From Dictyoglomota bacterium (GTDB lineage: Bacteria > Dictyoglomota > Dictyoglomia > Dictyoglomales > Dictyoglomaceae): DNA of 12,410 nucleotides. This document shows positions 1 through 7,272 of this stretch, in pieces (the first letter of the stretch is position 1; the number at the start of each line of letters is the position of its first letter). The stretch lies in NCBI GenBank assembly GCA_029776735.1, contig JAKOUL010000095.1:1-12410 (forward strand). The letters run 5' to 3'. A program made the position numbers and the translations under genes. The notes under the pieces were generated by a model that had not been told where the DNA came from, made no database searches, and was given only the letters and a program-made list of their open reading frames with translations.

Positions 1-456
1 GGTCTTGGAGAGAAAGAAAAAAATCTCATAGAAACCATAAGCTTACTTTCTAACTGGAAAATAACAATTGCTTTATTTGCTTTTACGCCTCTTTCCGGCA
101 CACCCATCTCTCATTTAAAACCTCCAGAACACTTTACTTACAGAAAGATACAAATTATCACCTACCTTCTTCAAAAAAGAATTATCTCTTTTAAAGATCT
201 ATTATTCAATGAAGACAAATTAATCCTAACTCAAGAAATCTTAAATCTAACTTATCCTATTTTCCCAAAAATTTTCAAAACATTGGGCTGTCCCTATTGT
301 AATAGACCGTATTACAATGAAAGTCCTAAAATGATACCTTATAATTTCCATAGAGATTTAAAAGAAGAAGAGATAAAAGACATAAAGAGGTTACTTGAAA
401 ATGAGTCAAGATCCTTTGGTACAGAAGATCCTGCTAATAATAAGAGAACTCTCTAA
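1..456 (+). CDS. Radical SAM protein, BioB/LipA-like, C-terminal part (5' end outside window)
   Basis: The first reading frame is open from the window edge to a TAA at 454-456 and gives 151 residues. It starts GLGEKEKNLIE and continues with ALFAFTPLSGTP (residues 25-36). This is the late barrel segment of BioB/LipA-like radical SAM enzymes, where a G-x-GE motif helps bind SAM and a 'P-x-x-GTP' strand follows. A short cysteine motif, GCPYCNRPYYNE (residues 98-109), follows; I recall similar tails in biotin-synthase-related radical SAM proteins (COG2516 type), where it may bind a metal. The cluster-binding CxxxCxxC motif would lie upstream of the window, so the reaction cannot be named. The 3' end overlaps the start of the nucleotidyltransferase gene by about 56 bases, so the two are probably cotranscribed. 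Family assignment is from motif memory; substrate is unknown. Confidence 0.72.
   Translation, partial: GLGEKEKNLIETISLLSNWKITIALFAFTPLSGTPISHLKPPEHFTYRKIQIITYLLQKRIISFKDLLFNEDKLILTQEILNLTYPIFPKIFKTLGCPYCNRPYYNESPKMIPYNFHRDLKEEEIKDIKRLLENESRSFGTEDPANNKRTL
386..391 (+). promoter_or_regulatory. Ribosome binding site deciding the start of the tRNA nucleotidyltransferase
   Basis: AGAGGT lies 9 bases before ATG 401 but only 3 bases before the in-frame TTG at 395. The spacing favours ATG 401. The site lies within the radical SAM coding sequence. Confidence 0.5.
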
Positions 457-1804
457 AATCTATTATGAAGAGACCTTCTTAGTGGGAGGTTTTATCAGAG
501 ACCTTCTCTTAGGAAAAGAGGCAAAAGATTTGGATTTTCTATTAGATCCTTTTAATTATGATTTCTTACAGAAGTTATCTCATATATTTAAAGGGAAATT
601 AGTAACTTTAGACGATGAACGCAAATATTACCGAATTGTGATAGAAAAAGATAAAAGGACTTATAACTTAGACTTTACCCCTATATATCAAAAAAATTTA
701 TTCCTTGAATTGTCAAGAAGAGACTTTACTATAAACTCCATTGCTTTAAATCTTAAAGACTTTCAGATTATAGACCCATTAAATGGGATTAAAGATCTCT
801 CTCAAAATATCTTAAAAATGTCTTCTCCTTTGTCTTTTAAAGAAGACCCTCTGAGAATTCTTAGGGCTTTTCGTTTTATCGGGGCTGGTTTCAAAATTGA
901 GGAGAAAACCTTAGAGAATATGAAAAGAGAGAGGAAAAGACTTAAGAATGTAAAGCCAGAAAGAATTCATGAAGAAATATACAAAATATTGCGGAATCCA
1001 TTCACAAAAGATATATGGGAAAAAATGGAAGAAACTAGTGCCTTAGAGATACTATTTCCTGAACTTATAGAGCTACAAAAAATTCCATGGAGTAACCCCC
1101 ATCATGAAGATGCTTTTCAACACTCTCTAAGTACCCTATCAGCATTAGAATTCCTCTACTTTCATTTAGAAAACTTATTTCCTGATTTAAATGATAAGAT
1201 CAAACTATATTTAGAAGAGAAAATTTTTTCAGAATACTCAAAGAAGGAAGCCTTAAAATTAATGGCTCTTTTTCATGATATAGGTAAAATAAAGACCTTT
1301 TCTATTGACGAAAAGGGACTTGTACATTATTACAGACACTCAGAACAAGGAGCTATAATAATCCAAGATATTGGAGAAAGACTTAGATTTAGCAATAAAG
1401 AGATAACTTTTTACCAGAAATTAATTCAACATCATATGTATCTTATAAACTTTCTTCAAAATTTAAATAATCTATCTATGTATAAATTAATTAATAGAGT
1501 ACAGGAGGATACACCAGGTTTAGTACTACTTTTTACTGCTGATCAACTTGCCATAAAGGGAGAAAAAAGCATATTAGATTTTGCAAAGAAGCTATTAAAA
1601 GAATTCTTTGATATTAAAAATCTACCAAAACCCTTACTAAATGGTAAAGAAATTATGAAAATCTTCAATTTAAAACAGTCACCTTTAGTAGGAGAATTAA
1701 AGGAAAAGCTTATAGAAGCCCAGGTAAAAAATCTTATTAAAACAAGAGAAGAAGCCATTAATTATTTAAAGGGAATTTTAAAAGATGAAACAAGTTCCCA
1801 ATGA
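401..1804 (+). CDS. cca: tRNA nucleotidyltransferase (CCA-adding class II, HD-domain type)
   Basis: The enzyme adds or repairs the 3' CCA (or only part of it) on tRNAs in the cytoplasm, using CTP and ATP without a nucleic acid template. From ATG 401 it has 467 residues. The nucleotidyltransferase head shows GGFIRD (29-34), the metal-binding pair in DLD (Asp43, Asp45), RRDFTINS (106-113) and the nucleotide-selecting motif EDPLRILRAFRF (148-159). A C-terminal HD phosphohydrolase domain follows, with HHEDAFQH (234-241), HDIGK (His292-Asp293) and later histidines near 312 and 344. Such HD domains occur in many bacterial CCA enzymes and can act as a phosphatase or phosphodiesterase. An in-frame TTG at 395 would add two residues but is too close to the ribosome binding site. 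The gene overlaps the radical SAM gene upstream and the unknown gene downstream by 20 bases. Sequence alone does not separate full CCA addition from A-only or CC-only addition. Confidence 0.93.
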   Translation: MSQDPLVQKILLIIRELSKIYYEETFLVGGFIRDLLLGKEAKDLDFLLDPFNYDFLQKLSHIFKGKLVTLDDERKYYRIVIEKDKRTYNLDFTPIYQKNLFLELSRRDFTINSIALNLKDFQIIDPLNGIKDLSQNILKMSSPLSFKEDPLRILRAFRFIGAGFKIEEKTLENMKRERKRLKNVKPERIHEEIYKILRNPFTKDIWEKMEETSALEILFPELIELQKIPWSNPHHEDAFQHSLSTLSALEFLYFHLENLFPDLNDKIKLYLEEKIFSEYSKKEALKLMALFHDIGKIKTFSIDEKGLVHYYRHSEQGAIIIQDIGERLRFSNKEITFYQKLIQHHMYLINFLQNLNNLSMYKLINRVQEDTPGLVLLFTADQLAIKGEKSILDFAKKLLKEFFDIKNLPKPLLNGKEIMKIFNLKQSPLVGELKEKLIEAQVKNLIKTREEAINYLKGILKDETSSQ

Positions 1805-2486
1805 AATAATAGAAATAGTAATGAAAGACCTTATCAAAGATATGTACTTCCCTTTTTCTTGGGGGAGAGAAACCTTAAGATACCTATACTTCTTCCAAAA
1901 AGGAGAGGAAGAAAATTTATTAAAATCCTTTGAGACTTTTAAAACATTTCAAGAGTGGAGCAAGAAAAACGAGGAGACCCTATATCAATTTATTCAGAAA
2001 ATAACCCTTATAAGAGATATGAGAGAAGAATTTTTAAAATCAGAAAGAAAAAAAATTTTAGAGATAGAAATAACCAAAGTAATAGATACCATTAAAGAAT
2101 TCATCTATAAGAACCAAATTCCCATCAATGAAGATACTAAAAATTTATCTATCTCAGAGCTTGGATCCCAAAATTTTATATGGGAAGCACTATCTTTTTA
2201 TCTTAAAAATGTCAAGTTTATAACATATTCTTTAAACTTTTCCTACTACGCGAGCCTTTCAGCAGATTTTCAATTCATTGGCAAAAAAAATTATCAGCTG
2301 AACACTTTATATAAAGTAAAAGAAGAGATCTCTTTCCTTCAAAGCTTAATTCTTGCTCTTTCAGGAATACCTTGCAAGGAAGAATTAATAGTATTTTCTC
2401 TTCCTAAGGATATTCAGTTAGAAGGGACCCTTGAGAGAAAGGAAATTATATGGTTTGATAAAGAGCACTTTATTTTTCATAAATAA
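1785..2486 (+). CDS. Protein of unknown function coupled to the tRNA nucleotidyltransferase gene
   Basis: I do not recognise a family for this 233-residue protein. It starts at ATG 1785, ten bases after AAAGGGA (1768-1774), and overlaps the end of the nucleotidyltransferase gene by 20 bases, so translation is probably coupled. A second in-frame ATG at 1821 is possible but would lose the overlap. The protein is soluble, with no signal peptide or membrane segment. It is rich in Lys and Glu, and residues about 36-105 look helical and could form a coiled coil. An aromatic N-terminal stretch (YFPFSWGRETLRYLYFFQ, about residues 21-38) and a more mixed C-terminal half follow no motif I know, and no catalytic signature is visible. 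Context suggests a link to tRNA 3'-end metabolism or to the radical SAM step, but this is only guilt by association. Codon and base use match its neighbours, which argues for a real native gene. Confidence 0.75.
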   Translation: MKQVPNEIIEIVMKDLIKDMYFPFSWGRETLRYLYFFQKGEEENLLKSFETFKTFQEWSKKNEETLYQFIQKITLIRDMREEFLKSERKKILEIEITKVIDTIKEFIYKNQIPINEDTKNLSISELGSQNFIWEALSFYLKNVKFITYSLNFSYYASLSADFQFIGKKNYQLNTLYKVKEEISFLQSLILALSGIPCKEELIVFSLPKDIQLEGTLERKEIIWFDKEHFIFHK

Positions 2487-2973
2487 CAATTTCTACTTTT
2501 TTAACCCAAAACTCACCACTGGCCTCTTTTTCAAGACAAATCTCTATCACATTTGTTTGTCCAGAAACCCAGAATTCTGAAATATTTAGGGATGGAGTAA
2601 TATAGAAATCAGTGCCAAAATCAAATCCCTTTATTAAAGTTTTGGAATTCACTATTATTTCCACAGGAGCCCATGAATCTTGTGTTAAAAATGAAGAAGC
2701 CATTCCTGTAATTCTCAATATTATCCTCTTAGGGGAGGTAAGAGAAGACACAGGTGTATAGATCTTTAAAGAGCTTCCTCCTTTTAAAAATACTAAATGA
2801 AAATCTCCATCTTCTTTCTCCAAAGACATGCCTTTCCCTAACTCAAAGACTAAATTTCCCTTGGGGGGATTTTTAGAAAAATCTACTAAGAAAGACTCTT
2901 TTGCAATACCTAAATTAAGCACACATAGTAATAATGCTAAAAGTAGATATTTTTTAAATTGATTTTTTTTCAT
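2470..2973 (-). CDS. Small secreted protein of unknown function, predicted beta-rich
   Basis: The 167-residue product begins with a Sec signal peptide: a basic start MKKNQFKK, a hydrophobic core LLLALLLCVLNLGIA (about 10-24) and a likely cleavage after Ala24. Cys17 lies inside the core and lacks a small residue before it, so a lipoprotein is unlikely. The mature part (about 143 residues) alternates short hydrophobic strands with polar turns. It reads like a beta-sandwich of carbohydrate-binding or lectin type, with a W/F-rich second half (GFDFGTDFY at 116-124, EFWVKKVEI at 154-162). This fold guess comes from pattern only and I do not recognise the family. The gene starts 12 bases after xerC, with a perfect AAGGAGGT ribosome site over the xerC stop codon, so it should be cotranscribed and well translated. 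Its last 17 bases overlap the convergent unknown gene. Confidence 0.72.
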   Translation of the reverse strand: MKKNQFKKYLLLALLLCVLNLGIAKESFLVDFSKNPPKGNLVFELGKGMSLEKEDGDFHLVFLKGGSSLKIYTPVSSLTSPKRIILRITGMASSFLTQDSWAPVEIIVNSKTLIKGFDFGTDFYITPSLNISEFWVSGQTNVIEICLEKEASGEFWVKKVEIVIYEK

Positions 2974-2979
2974 GAAGCT

Positions 2980-2987
2980 ACCTCCTT
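2980..2987 (-). promoter_or_regulatory. Strong ribosome binding site overlapping the xerC stop codon
   Basis: On the minus strand this reads AAGGAGGT, a perfect Shine-Dalgarno sequence six bases before ATG 2973. It shares bases with the xerC TAA (2986-2988), so ribosomes ending xerC sit on the initiation site of the secreted protein. It is the best Shine-Dalgarno match I saw in the window. Confidence 0.8.
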
Positions 2988-3879
2988 AATTTTCTCTTTT
3001 GATTGCTCTCGGATGAGCAGAAAAATAAACCTTTTTAATCTGTTCCGAAGTAAGATGAGTATATATTTGAGTAGTTGAAATTTTTGCATGTCCCAGAAGC
3101 TCTTGAACAAACCTAAGATCTGCTCCTCCCTCTAAAAGATGGGTAGCAAATGTATGCCTTAGAGTATGAGGAGATATCTTTTTATTTATCACCTTACCAT
3201 ACTTATCCACTATTAGTCTTACTCCCCTATCACTAATCCTTTCTCCTTTAGCATTTAGAAAAAAGGCTTTTGTAGGATTTTTCATGAGTTTTTGTCTTAC
3301 ATGATCCTGATAAAGCTTTAGCACCTCTAATGTATGCTCTCCCAAAATTACAATTCTCTCCTTAGCTCTCTTTCCAAAAACTCTAATTTCTCCATAATTC
3401 CAATTAATATCCTCTTCATTGATTCCTACAAGTTCACTAACCCTAACACCTGTAGCATAAAGAGTTTCTAAAATAGCTCTATCTCTAATACCAAGTAGAT
3501 TACTCATAGAAGGAGATTCAAGAAGCTTCATAACATCATTCACAGATAAAAAATTAGGAAGCCTCTCCTCAAGTTTTGGTGTAGGAATAAACATTGTAAG
3601 ATCTTCTTTTATCTTTTCAAACCTAAGAAGATATTCAAAAAAACTCCTAAGAGTTATAACTTTTCTAACAAAAGTACTCTTCTTATAATTCTTTTGTGAA
3701 AGATATTGAAGAAAATTTCTTACGTTCTTCTTATTTGTAAAATCCAAATCATCTTTACAAAAATTATAAAAATCCATAAGATCATTATAATAACACCGCA
3801 AAGTATTAGGAGAATAATTCCTTTCAAATCTTAAATAATTTATAAAATTATCTATTTCCGTTTTAAGATCTAACTTCAT
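2986..3879 (-). CDS. xerC: Tyrosine site-specific recombinase, XerC/XerD family
   Basis: The recombinase cuts and rejoins DNA through a 3'-phosphotyrosine link. In most bacteria the family resolves chromosome dimers at dif near division. It has 297 residues, the usual Xer length. An N-terminal SAM-like core-binding domain (about 5-95) precedes the catalytic domain (about 108-290). The full catalytic set is visible: Arg146 in TGVRVSEL, Lys170 in the VFGK hairpin, His238 and Arg241 in SPHTLRHTFATH, His264 in LLGHAKISTTQIY, and nucleophile Tyr273. The C-terminal HPRA motif is typical of Xer. ATG 3877-3879 overlaps the trmFO TGA as ATGA, so translation is coupled; AAGAGGT at 3893-3899 sits rather far upstream (13 bases). 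Placement after trmFO matches xerC/codV of Bacillus, which is why I use xerC, but XerC and XerD cannot be separated reliably here. It could also be the only Xer in the genome. Confidence 0.93.
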   Translation of the reverse strand: MKLDLKTEIDNFINYLRFERNYSPNTLRCYYNDLMDFYNFCKDDLDFTNKKNVRNFLQYLSQKNYKKSTFVRKVITLRSFFEYLLRFEKIKEDLTMFIPTPKLEERLPNFLSVNDVMKLLESPSMSNLLGIRDRAILETLYATGVRVSELVGINEEDINWNYGEIRVFGKRAKERIVILGEHTLEVLKLYQDHVRQKLMKNPTKAFFLNAKGERISDRGVRLIVDKYGKVINKKISPHTLRHTFATHLLEGGADLRFVQELLGHAKISTTQIYTHLTSEQIKKVYFSAHPRAIKREN

Positions 3880-5195
3880 AAATTAATTCCAAACCTCTTA
3901 ATCATATCGTCAAGATCTTTAAGAGCTCTTTCAACAAGAAGCTTCTTCTTTAAATTCTTATCTTTTACTGGCATTTCTAATGGGGGGAAAAGACCAAAAT
4001 TAGCATTCATAGGCTGATAGTATTTTACTGGAACTTTTGTAGTTACATACCCTAAAAGAGTCCCTATCATTGTAGTTTGTGGAAGAGTAATAGTTGGTCT
4101 GCCTTTTGCAAGACGTGCCGCATTTATACCTGCTATAATCCCCATAGCTGCAGATTCCATATAACCTTCTACTCCTATAATCTGACCTGCAAAAAGAATC
4201 CTTTCATCTTTTATAAACTGAAGTGTAGGCTTCAAAAATTTGGGGGCGTAAAAATAAGTATTTCTATGCATAACCCCATATCTTGCAAATTCCGCATTTT
4301 CAAGCCCAGGAATCATCCTAAAAATTCTTCTCTGTTCTTTAAACTTTAACCTTGTCTGAAAACCCACCATACTATATAGAGATCCTTGAATGTTTTCTGG
4401 ACGAAGCTGTACCACTGCATATGGTTCTTTCCCCACCTTAGGATCTACGAGTCCTACAGGCTTCATAGGACCAAATCTCAAGGTATCAAGACCTCTTTTT
4501 GCAAGAATCTCTATAGGTAAACATCCCTCAAAAAATTTCTCTTCTCCTGGGAAATGAGAGTCTACAACCTCTGCATTTATAAGTTCGGTTACAAATCTCT
4601 CATATTCTTCTTTAGTTAAAGGACAATTCAAATAGCCTTCTTCACCTTTTCCATACCTTGAAGCGCTATATACCTTTTTAAAATCAATACTTTCTGCATA
4701 TATAATAGGAGAAACTGCATCATAGAAATACAAAGAGTTTGTATCAAGTATATCCATTAGATACTCAGCAAAATCAGAGGAAGTAAGAGGACCTGTAGCT
4801 ACAACTACTATTCCTTCAGAAGGTATCGTTTTTATCTCTTCTCTAATTATAGTAACATAAGGATTTTCCTCAAGGATTTGTTGTACTCTTTTAGAAAAAA
4901 ACTCACGGTCTACAGCTAAAGCAATCCCTGCAGGTAGTTTTACTTCTTGTGCAACTCTTAAAAGAAGAGAATCCAATCTCTTCATTTCTTCTTTAAGAAG
5001 TCCAGAAGCATTAGTAATCTCTGTGGATTTAAAAGAATTACTACATACAAGTTCTGCAAGATATTCTGTTTTATGAATAGGTGTTGTTACTAATGGTCTC
5101 ATCTCATAGATTTCAACAGGAATTTTTCTTTTTGCTACTTGCCATGCCGCTTCACAACCAGCAAGGCCGCCACCAATTACTCTTACTTTTTCCAC
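3876..5195 (-). CDS. trmFO: Methylenetetrahydrofolate-tRNA-(uracil-5-)-methyltransferase TrmFO
   Basis: The enzyme makes m5U54 (ribothymidine) in the T-loop of tRNAs, taking the carbon from 5,10-methylenetetrahydrofolate and electrons from FAD/NAD(P)H. From the chosen start it has 439 residues, normal for the family. The FAD-binding GGGLAG (residues 8-13) follows a short beta strand. MRP (32-34), ELVCSNSF with Cys51, and FEGCLPIE with Cys225 match the two catalytically important cysteines of Bacillus TrmFO (Cys53, Cys226). The C-terminal FAD segment is FAGQIIGVEGYMESAAMG (about 335-352). I chose GTG 5195 because AGAAGGAGA lies eight bases upstream and the protein then begins MEKVRVIGGG, as in relatives. 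The alternative TTG at 5219 would add eight residues and has that site inside its own reading frame. The start overlaps the last 13 bases of topA and the stop overlaps the xerC ATG, so the three are translationally linked. Confidence 0.95.
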   Translation of the reverse strand: MEKVRVIGGGLAGCEAAWQVAKRKIPVEIYEMRPLVTTPIHKTEYLAELVCSNSFKSTEITNASGLLKEEMKRLDSLLLRVAQEVKLPAGIALAVDREFFSKRVQQILEENPYVTIIREEIKTIPSEGIVVVATGPLTSSDFAEYLMDILDTNSLYFYDAVSPIIYAESIDFKKVYSASRYGKGEEGYLNCPLTKEEYERFVTELINAEVVDSHFPGEEKFFEGCLPIEILAKRGLDTLRFGPMKPVGLVDPKVGKEPYAVVQLRPENIQGSLYSMVGFQTRLKFKEQRRIFRMIPGLENAEFARYGVMHRNTYFYAPKFLKPTLQFIKDERILFAGQIIGVEGYMESAAMGIIAGINAARLAKGRPTITLPQTTMIGTLLGYVTTKVPVKYYQPMNANFGLFPPLEMPVKDKNLKKKLLVERALKDLDDMIKRFGINL

Positions 5196-7270
5196 GATTT
5201 TGTTCTCCTTCTGGTCCAAACTATATAATCACATTCCTTATTACTACATTTTTTAAATTTCTCACTACGGAGTAAAATACTTCCACATTTAGGACATTTC
5301 TCAGATAAAGGCTCATATGGAGAAGCAAAGGTACATTTAGGATAATTAGTACATCCCCAAAAAGTTCTTGACTTACCTTTGCCTTTTCTTGCTCTCTTCT
5401 TTACAACAGCACCACCACACAAAGGACATTTTCCCTCTGCCTCTTCATAAATAGGTCTTGTATACTTACATTCTGGATACTTAGAACATGCATAGTATTC
5501 CCCATTTTTATTCCTTCTCAAAAGCAAGACACTTCCACAAAGAGGACATTTTTCATCAGTTTTTTCTGCCACTAATATTTTTTGAGTATCATTATAAGCA
5601 GCTTCTAATTCTTCCTTAAAATGCGGGTAAAATTCATTAAGAACCTCAAGTCCTTTAATCTTTCCATTTTCAATCTTATCCAAATTTTCTTCCATCTCTG
5701 CAGTAAATTTAACATCTATTAAATGTGGGAAACTCTGAGTTAAAAATTTATTTACAACTTTACCAAGAGTAGTAGGTACTAAAAATCTCTCCTTAAGTTC
5801 CACATATTTTCTCTCTTTCAAAGTCTCTATTATAGTAGCATAAGTACTGGGTCTCCCTACCCCATTCCTCTCTAAGGTTCTTACTAAGGTTGCTTCTGTA
5901 TACCTTGAAGGAGGCTGTGTAAAATATTGCTTGGGATCTAAAGAATTAAGAATTAAATCTTCACCGTTCTCTGGTATAAAGACTAACTCTTCTTCATCTT
6001 CCTCATTATCATGATAAACTGATAAAAATCCTGGGAATTTCAGAATTCTTCCCTTAGAAAGGAAGGTGAACTCCCCACCTGTTATATATATCTCAATCAC
6101 ATCAAATATGGCTGGAGACATCTGACTCGCTACAAATCTCTCCCATATGAGTTTATAAAGCTTATACTGATCTTCAGTTAAATATTTTTTTACTTCCTCA
6201 GGATACCTGTAAATTGATGTAGGTCTAATAGCTTCATGTGCTCCTTGAACTCCTAATTTTTTCTTTTCTTTTTTCTCTTTTCCTAAAAATTCTTTTCCAA
6301 ACTTCTCTGTAATATATTTTTCTGACTCAGTTCTTGCTTCAGGAGCAATTCTTGTGGAATCTGTCCTCATATATGTTATAAGTCCAACTCTTTCTTCCCC
6401 TATATCTACACCCTCATATAGAGATTGAGCAACCTTCATCGTTTTTCCTACAGAAAATCCATATCTTTTTGAGGCTTCTTGCTGCATGGTACTTGTAATA
6501 AAAGGTAATGGTGATGATCTCTTTTCTTCACTTCTAATAACATCATCTACATGGTATTTGAGCGCCTCAAGCTTTGTGATAATTTCTTTTACTTCATCTT
6601 CAGTTTTAAGATTTAACTCTTCGTCTTTAAATTTTACAAGCTTACCATATATTTTTTTTCCATCTTTATTTTCAAATTCTCCAAAAATATACCAATATTC
6701 TTCAGGGACAAACGCTTCAATTTCTTTTTCTCGTTCACAAAGGATTTTCAAAGCTACAGATTGAACCCTACCTGCAGAAAGTCCTCTTCTAACTTTATCC
6801 CACAAAAGAGGGCTCAACTGGTATCCCACGAGTCTATCAAGGATTCTTCTTACTTGCTGAGCCTCTACCTTATTCTCATCAATATCTCTTGGAGATTTAA
6901 TAGCACTCTCTATAACCCTTGGGGTGATCTCGTGAAACTCTATTCTTGAAAACTTCCCTTTAGGGACCTTTAAAATTTGGACTAAATGCCATGCAATAGC
7001 TTCTCCTTCTCTATCAGGGTCAGTAGCAAGATAAAGATGCTCTGCATCTTGAGAGAGCTTTTTAATATTTTCTATAACTTCTTTTTTAGAAGGAAGAATT
7101 ACATATTTAGGTTTAAAATTTTTCTCTATCTCTACTCCAAGTTCCTTTTCAGGAAGATCTCTCACATGCCCATAAGAAGCAATCACTTTAAAATCTTTTC
7201 CTAATATTTTTTCAATAGTTTTAGCTTTTGCTGGAGATTCAACTATTACTAACTTTTTATTTTCCTCCAT
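5183..7270 (-). CDS. topA: DNA topoisomerase I (type IA, bacterial, three zinc fingers)
   Basis: TopA relaxes negatively supercoiled DNA by cutting one strand through a 5'-phosphotyrosine bond. The 695-residue product has an N-terminal TOPRIM domain with Glu11 in VESPAKAKTIE and the acidic triad Asp84, Asp86, Glu88 in ATDPDREGEA. RRGLSAGRVQS (161-171) and the active-site Tyr300 in LITYMRTDST follow, with GVGRPSTYATI at 470-480. The C-terminus has three Topo_C zinc ribbons: Cys575/578/595/601, Cys615/618/640/646 and Cys659/662/675/680. It ends in a basic tail (WTRRRTKSWKK). ATG 7268-7270 lies two bases after the dprA stop, with AAGGAAGTG (7276-7284) inside the end of dprA as ribosome site. The gene is complete and ordinary. 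It belongs to the dprA-topA-trmFO-xerC transcript and its tail carries the trmFO ribosome site. It is not a reverse gyrase, because it lacks the helicase-like N-terminal half. Confidence 0.97.
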   Translation of the reverse strand: MEENKKLVIVESPAKAKTIEKILGKDFKVIASYGHVRDLPEKELGVEIEKNFKPKYVILPSKKEVIENIKKLSQDAEHLYLATDPDREGEAIAWHLVQILKVPKGKFSRIEFHEITPRVIESAIKSPRDIDENKVEAQQVRRILDRLVGYQLSPLLWDKVRRGLSAGRVQSVALKILCEREKEIEAFVPEEYWYIFGEFENKDGKKIYGKLVKFKDEELNLKTEDEVKEIITKLEALKYHVDDVIRSEEKRSSPLPFITSTMQQEASKRYGFSVGKTMKVAQSLYEGVDIGEERVGLITYMRTDSTRIAPEARTESEKYITEKFGKEFLGKEKKEKKKLGVQGAHEAIRPTSIYRYPEEVKKYLTEDQYKLYKLIWERFVASQMSPAIFDVIEIYITGGEFTFLSKGRILKFPGFLSVYHDNEEDEEELVFIPENGEDLILNSLDPKQYFTQPPSRYTEATLVRTLERNGVGRPSTYATIIETLKERKYVELKERFLVPTTLGKVVNKFLTQSFPHLIDVKFTAEMEENLDKIENGKIKGLEVLNEFYPHFKEELEAAYNDTQKILVAEKTDEKCPLCGSVLLLRRNKNGEYYACSKYPECKYTRPIYEEAEGKCPLCGGAVVKKRARKGKGKSRTFWGCTNYPKCTFASPYEPLSEKCPKCGSILLRSEKFKKCSNKECDYIVWTRRRTKSWKK
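5204..5212 (-). promoter_or_regulatory. Ribosome binding site setting the trmFO start
   Basis: Minus-strand AGAAGGAGA lies eight bases before GTG 5195, in the final codons of topA. A TTG at 5219 is upstream of this site and has no comparable motif of its own at proper distance, so GTG 5195 is preferred. Confidence 0.65.
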
Positions 7271-7272
7271 CT

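Noticed and set aside
2458..2477. Possible plus-strand terminator: ATAAAG, loop AGCA, CTTTAT, then TTTT
   Set aside because: The six-base stem has one G-C pair, lies inside the coding end of the unknown gene before its stop, and would be very unstable in a thermophile.
2923..2925. Cys17 in the signal peptide as a lipoprotein cysteine
   Set aside because: The preceding residues are LLL; a small residue at -1 is needed for signal peptidase II, and the hydrophobic core continues past the Cys.
2963..2970. Run of eight A on the minus strand just after the start codon of the secreted protein, a possible slippage or phase-variation site
   Set aside because: Eight-base A or T runs also occur at 2048-2055, 2283-2290 and in topA near 6650. 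They are expected at this base composition and with Lys-rich signal peptides.
2986..3879. Phage or integron integrase with attachment sites
   Set aside because: The length, the terminal HPRA motif and the trmFO neighbour point to a housekeeping Xer. No direct repeats or tRNA gene flank it.
4077..4349. Plus-strand open frames lying within trmFO, topA, dprA and the permease (for example 4077-4349, 6486-6764, 9104-9379)
   Set aside because: They lie entirely opposite strongly conserved genes, have no recognisable motif and look like shadows of biased codon use.
5183..7270. Reverse gyrase or a fused topoisomerase
   Set aside because: The 695 residues account for a normal TopA with three zinc ribbons; there is no helicase-like domain.
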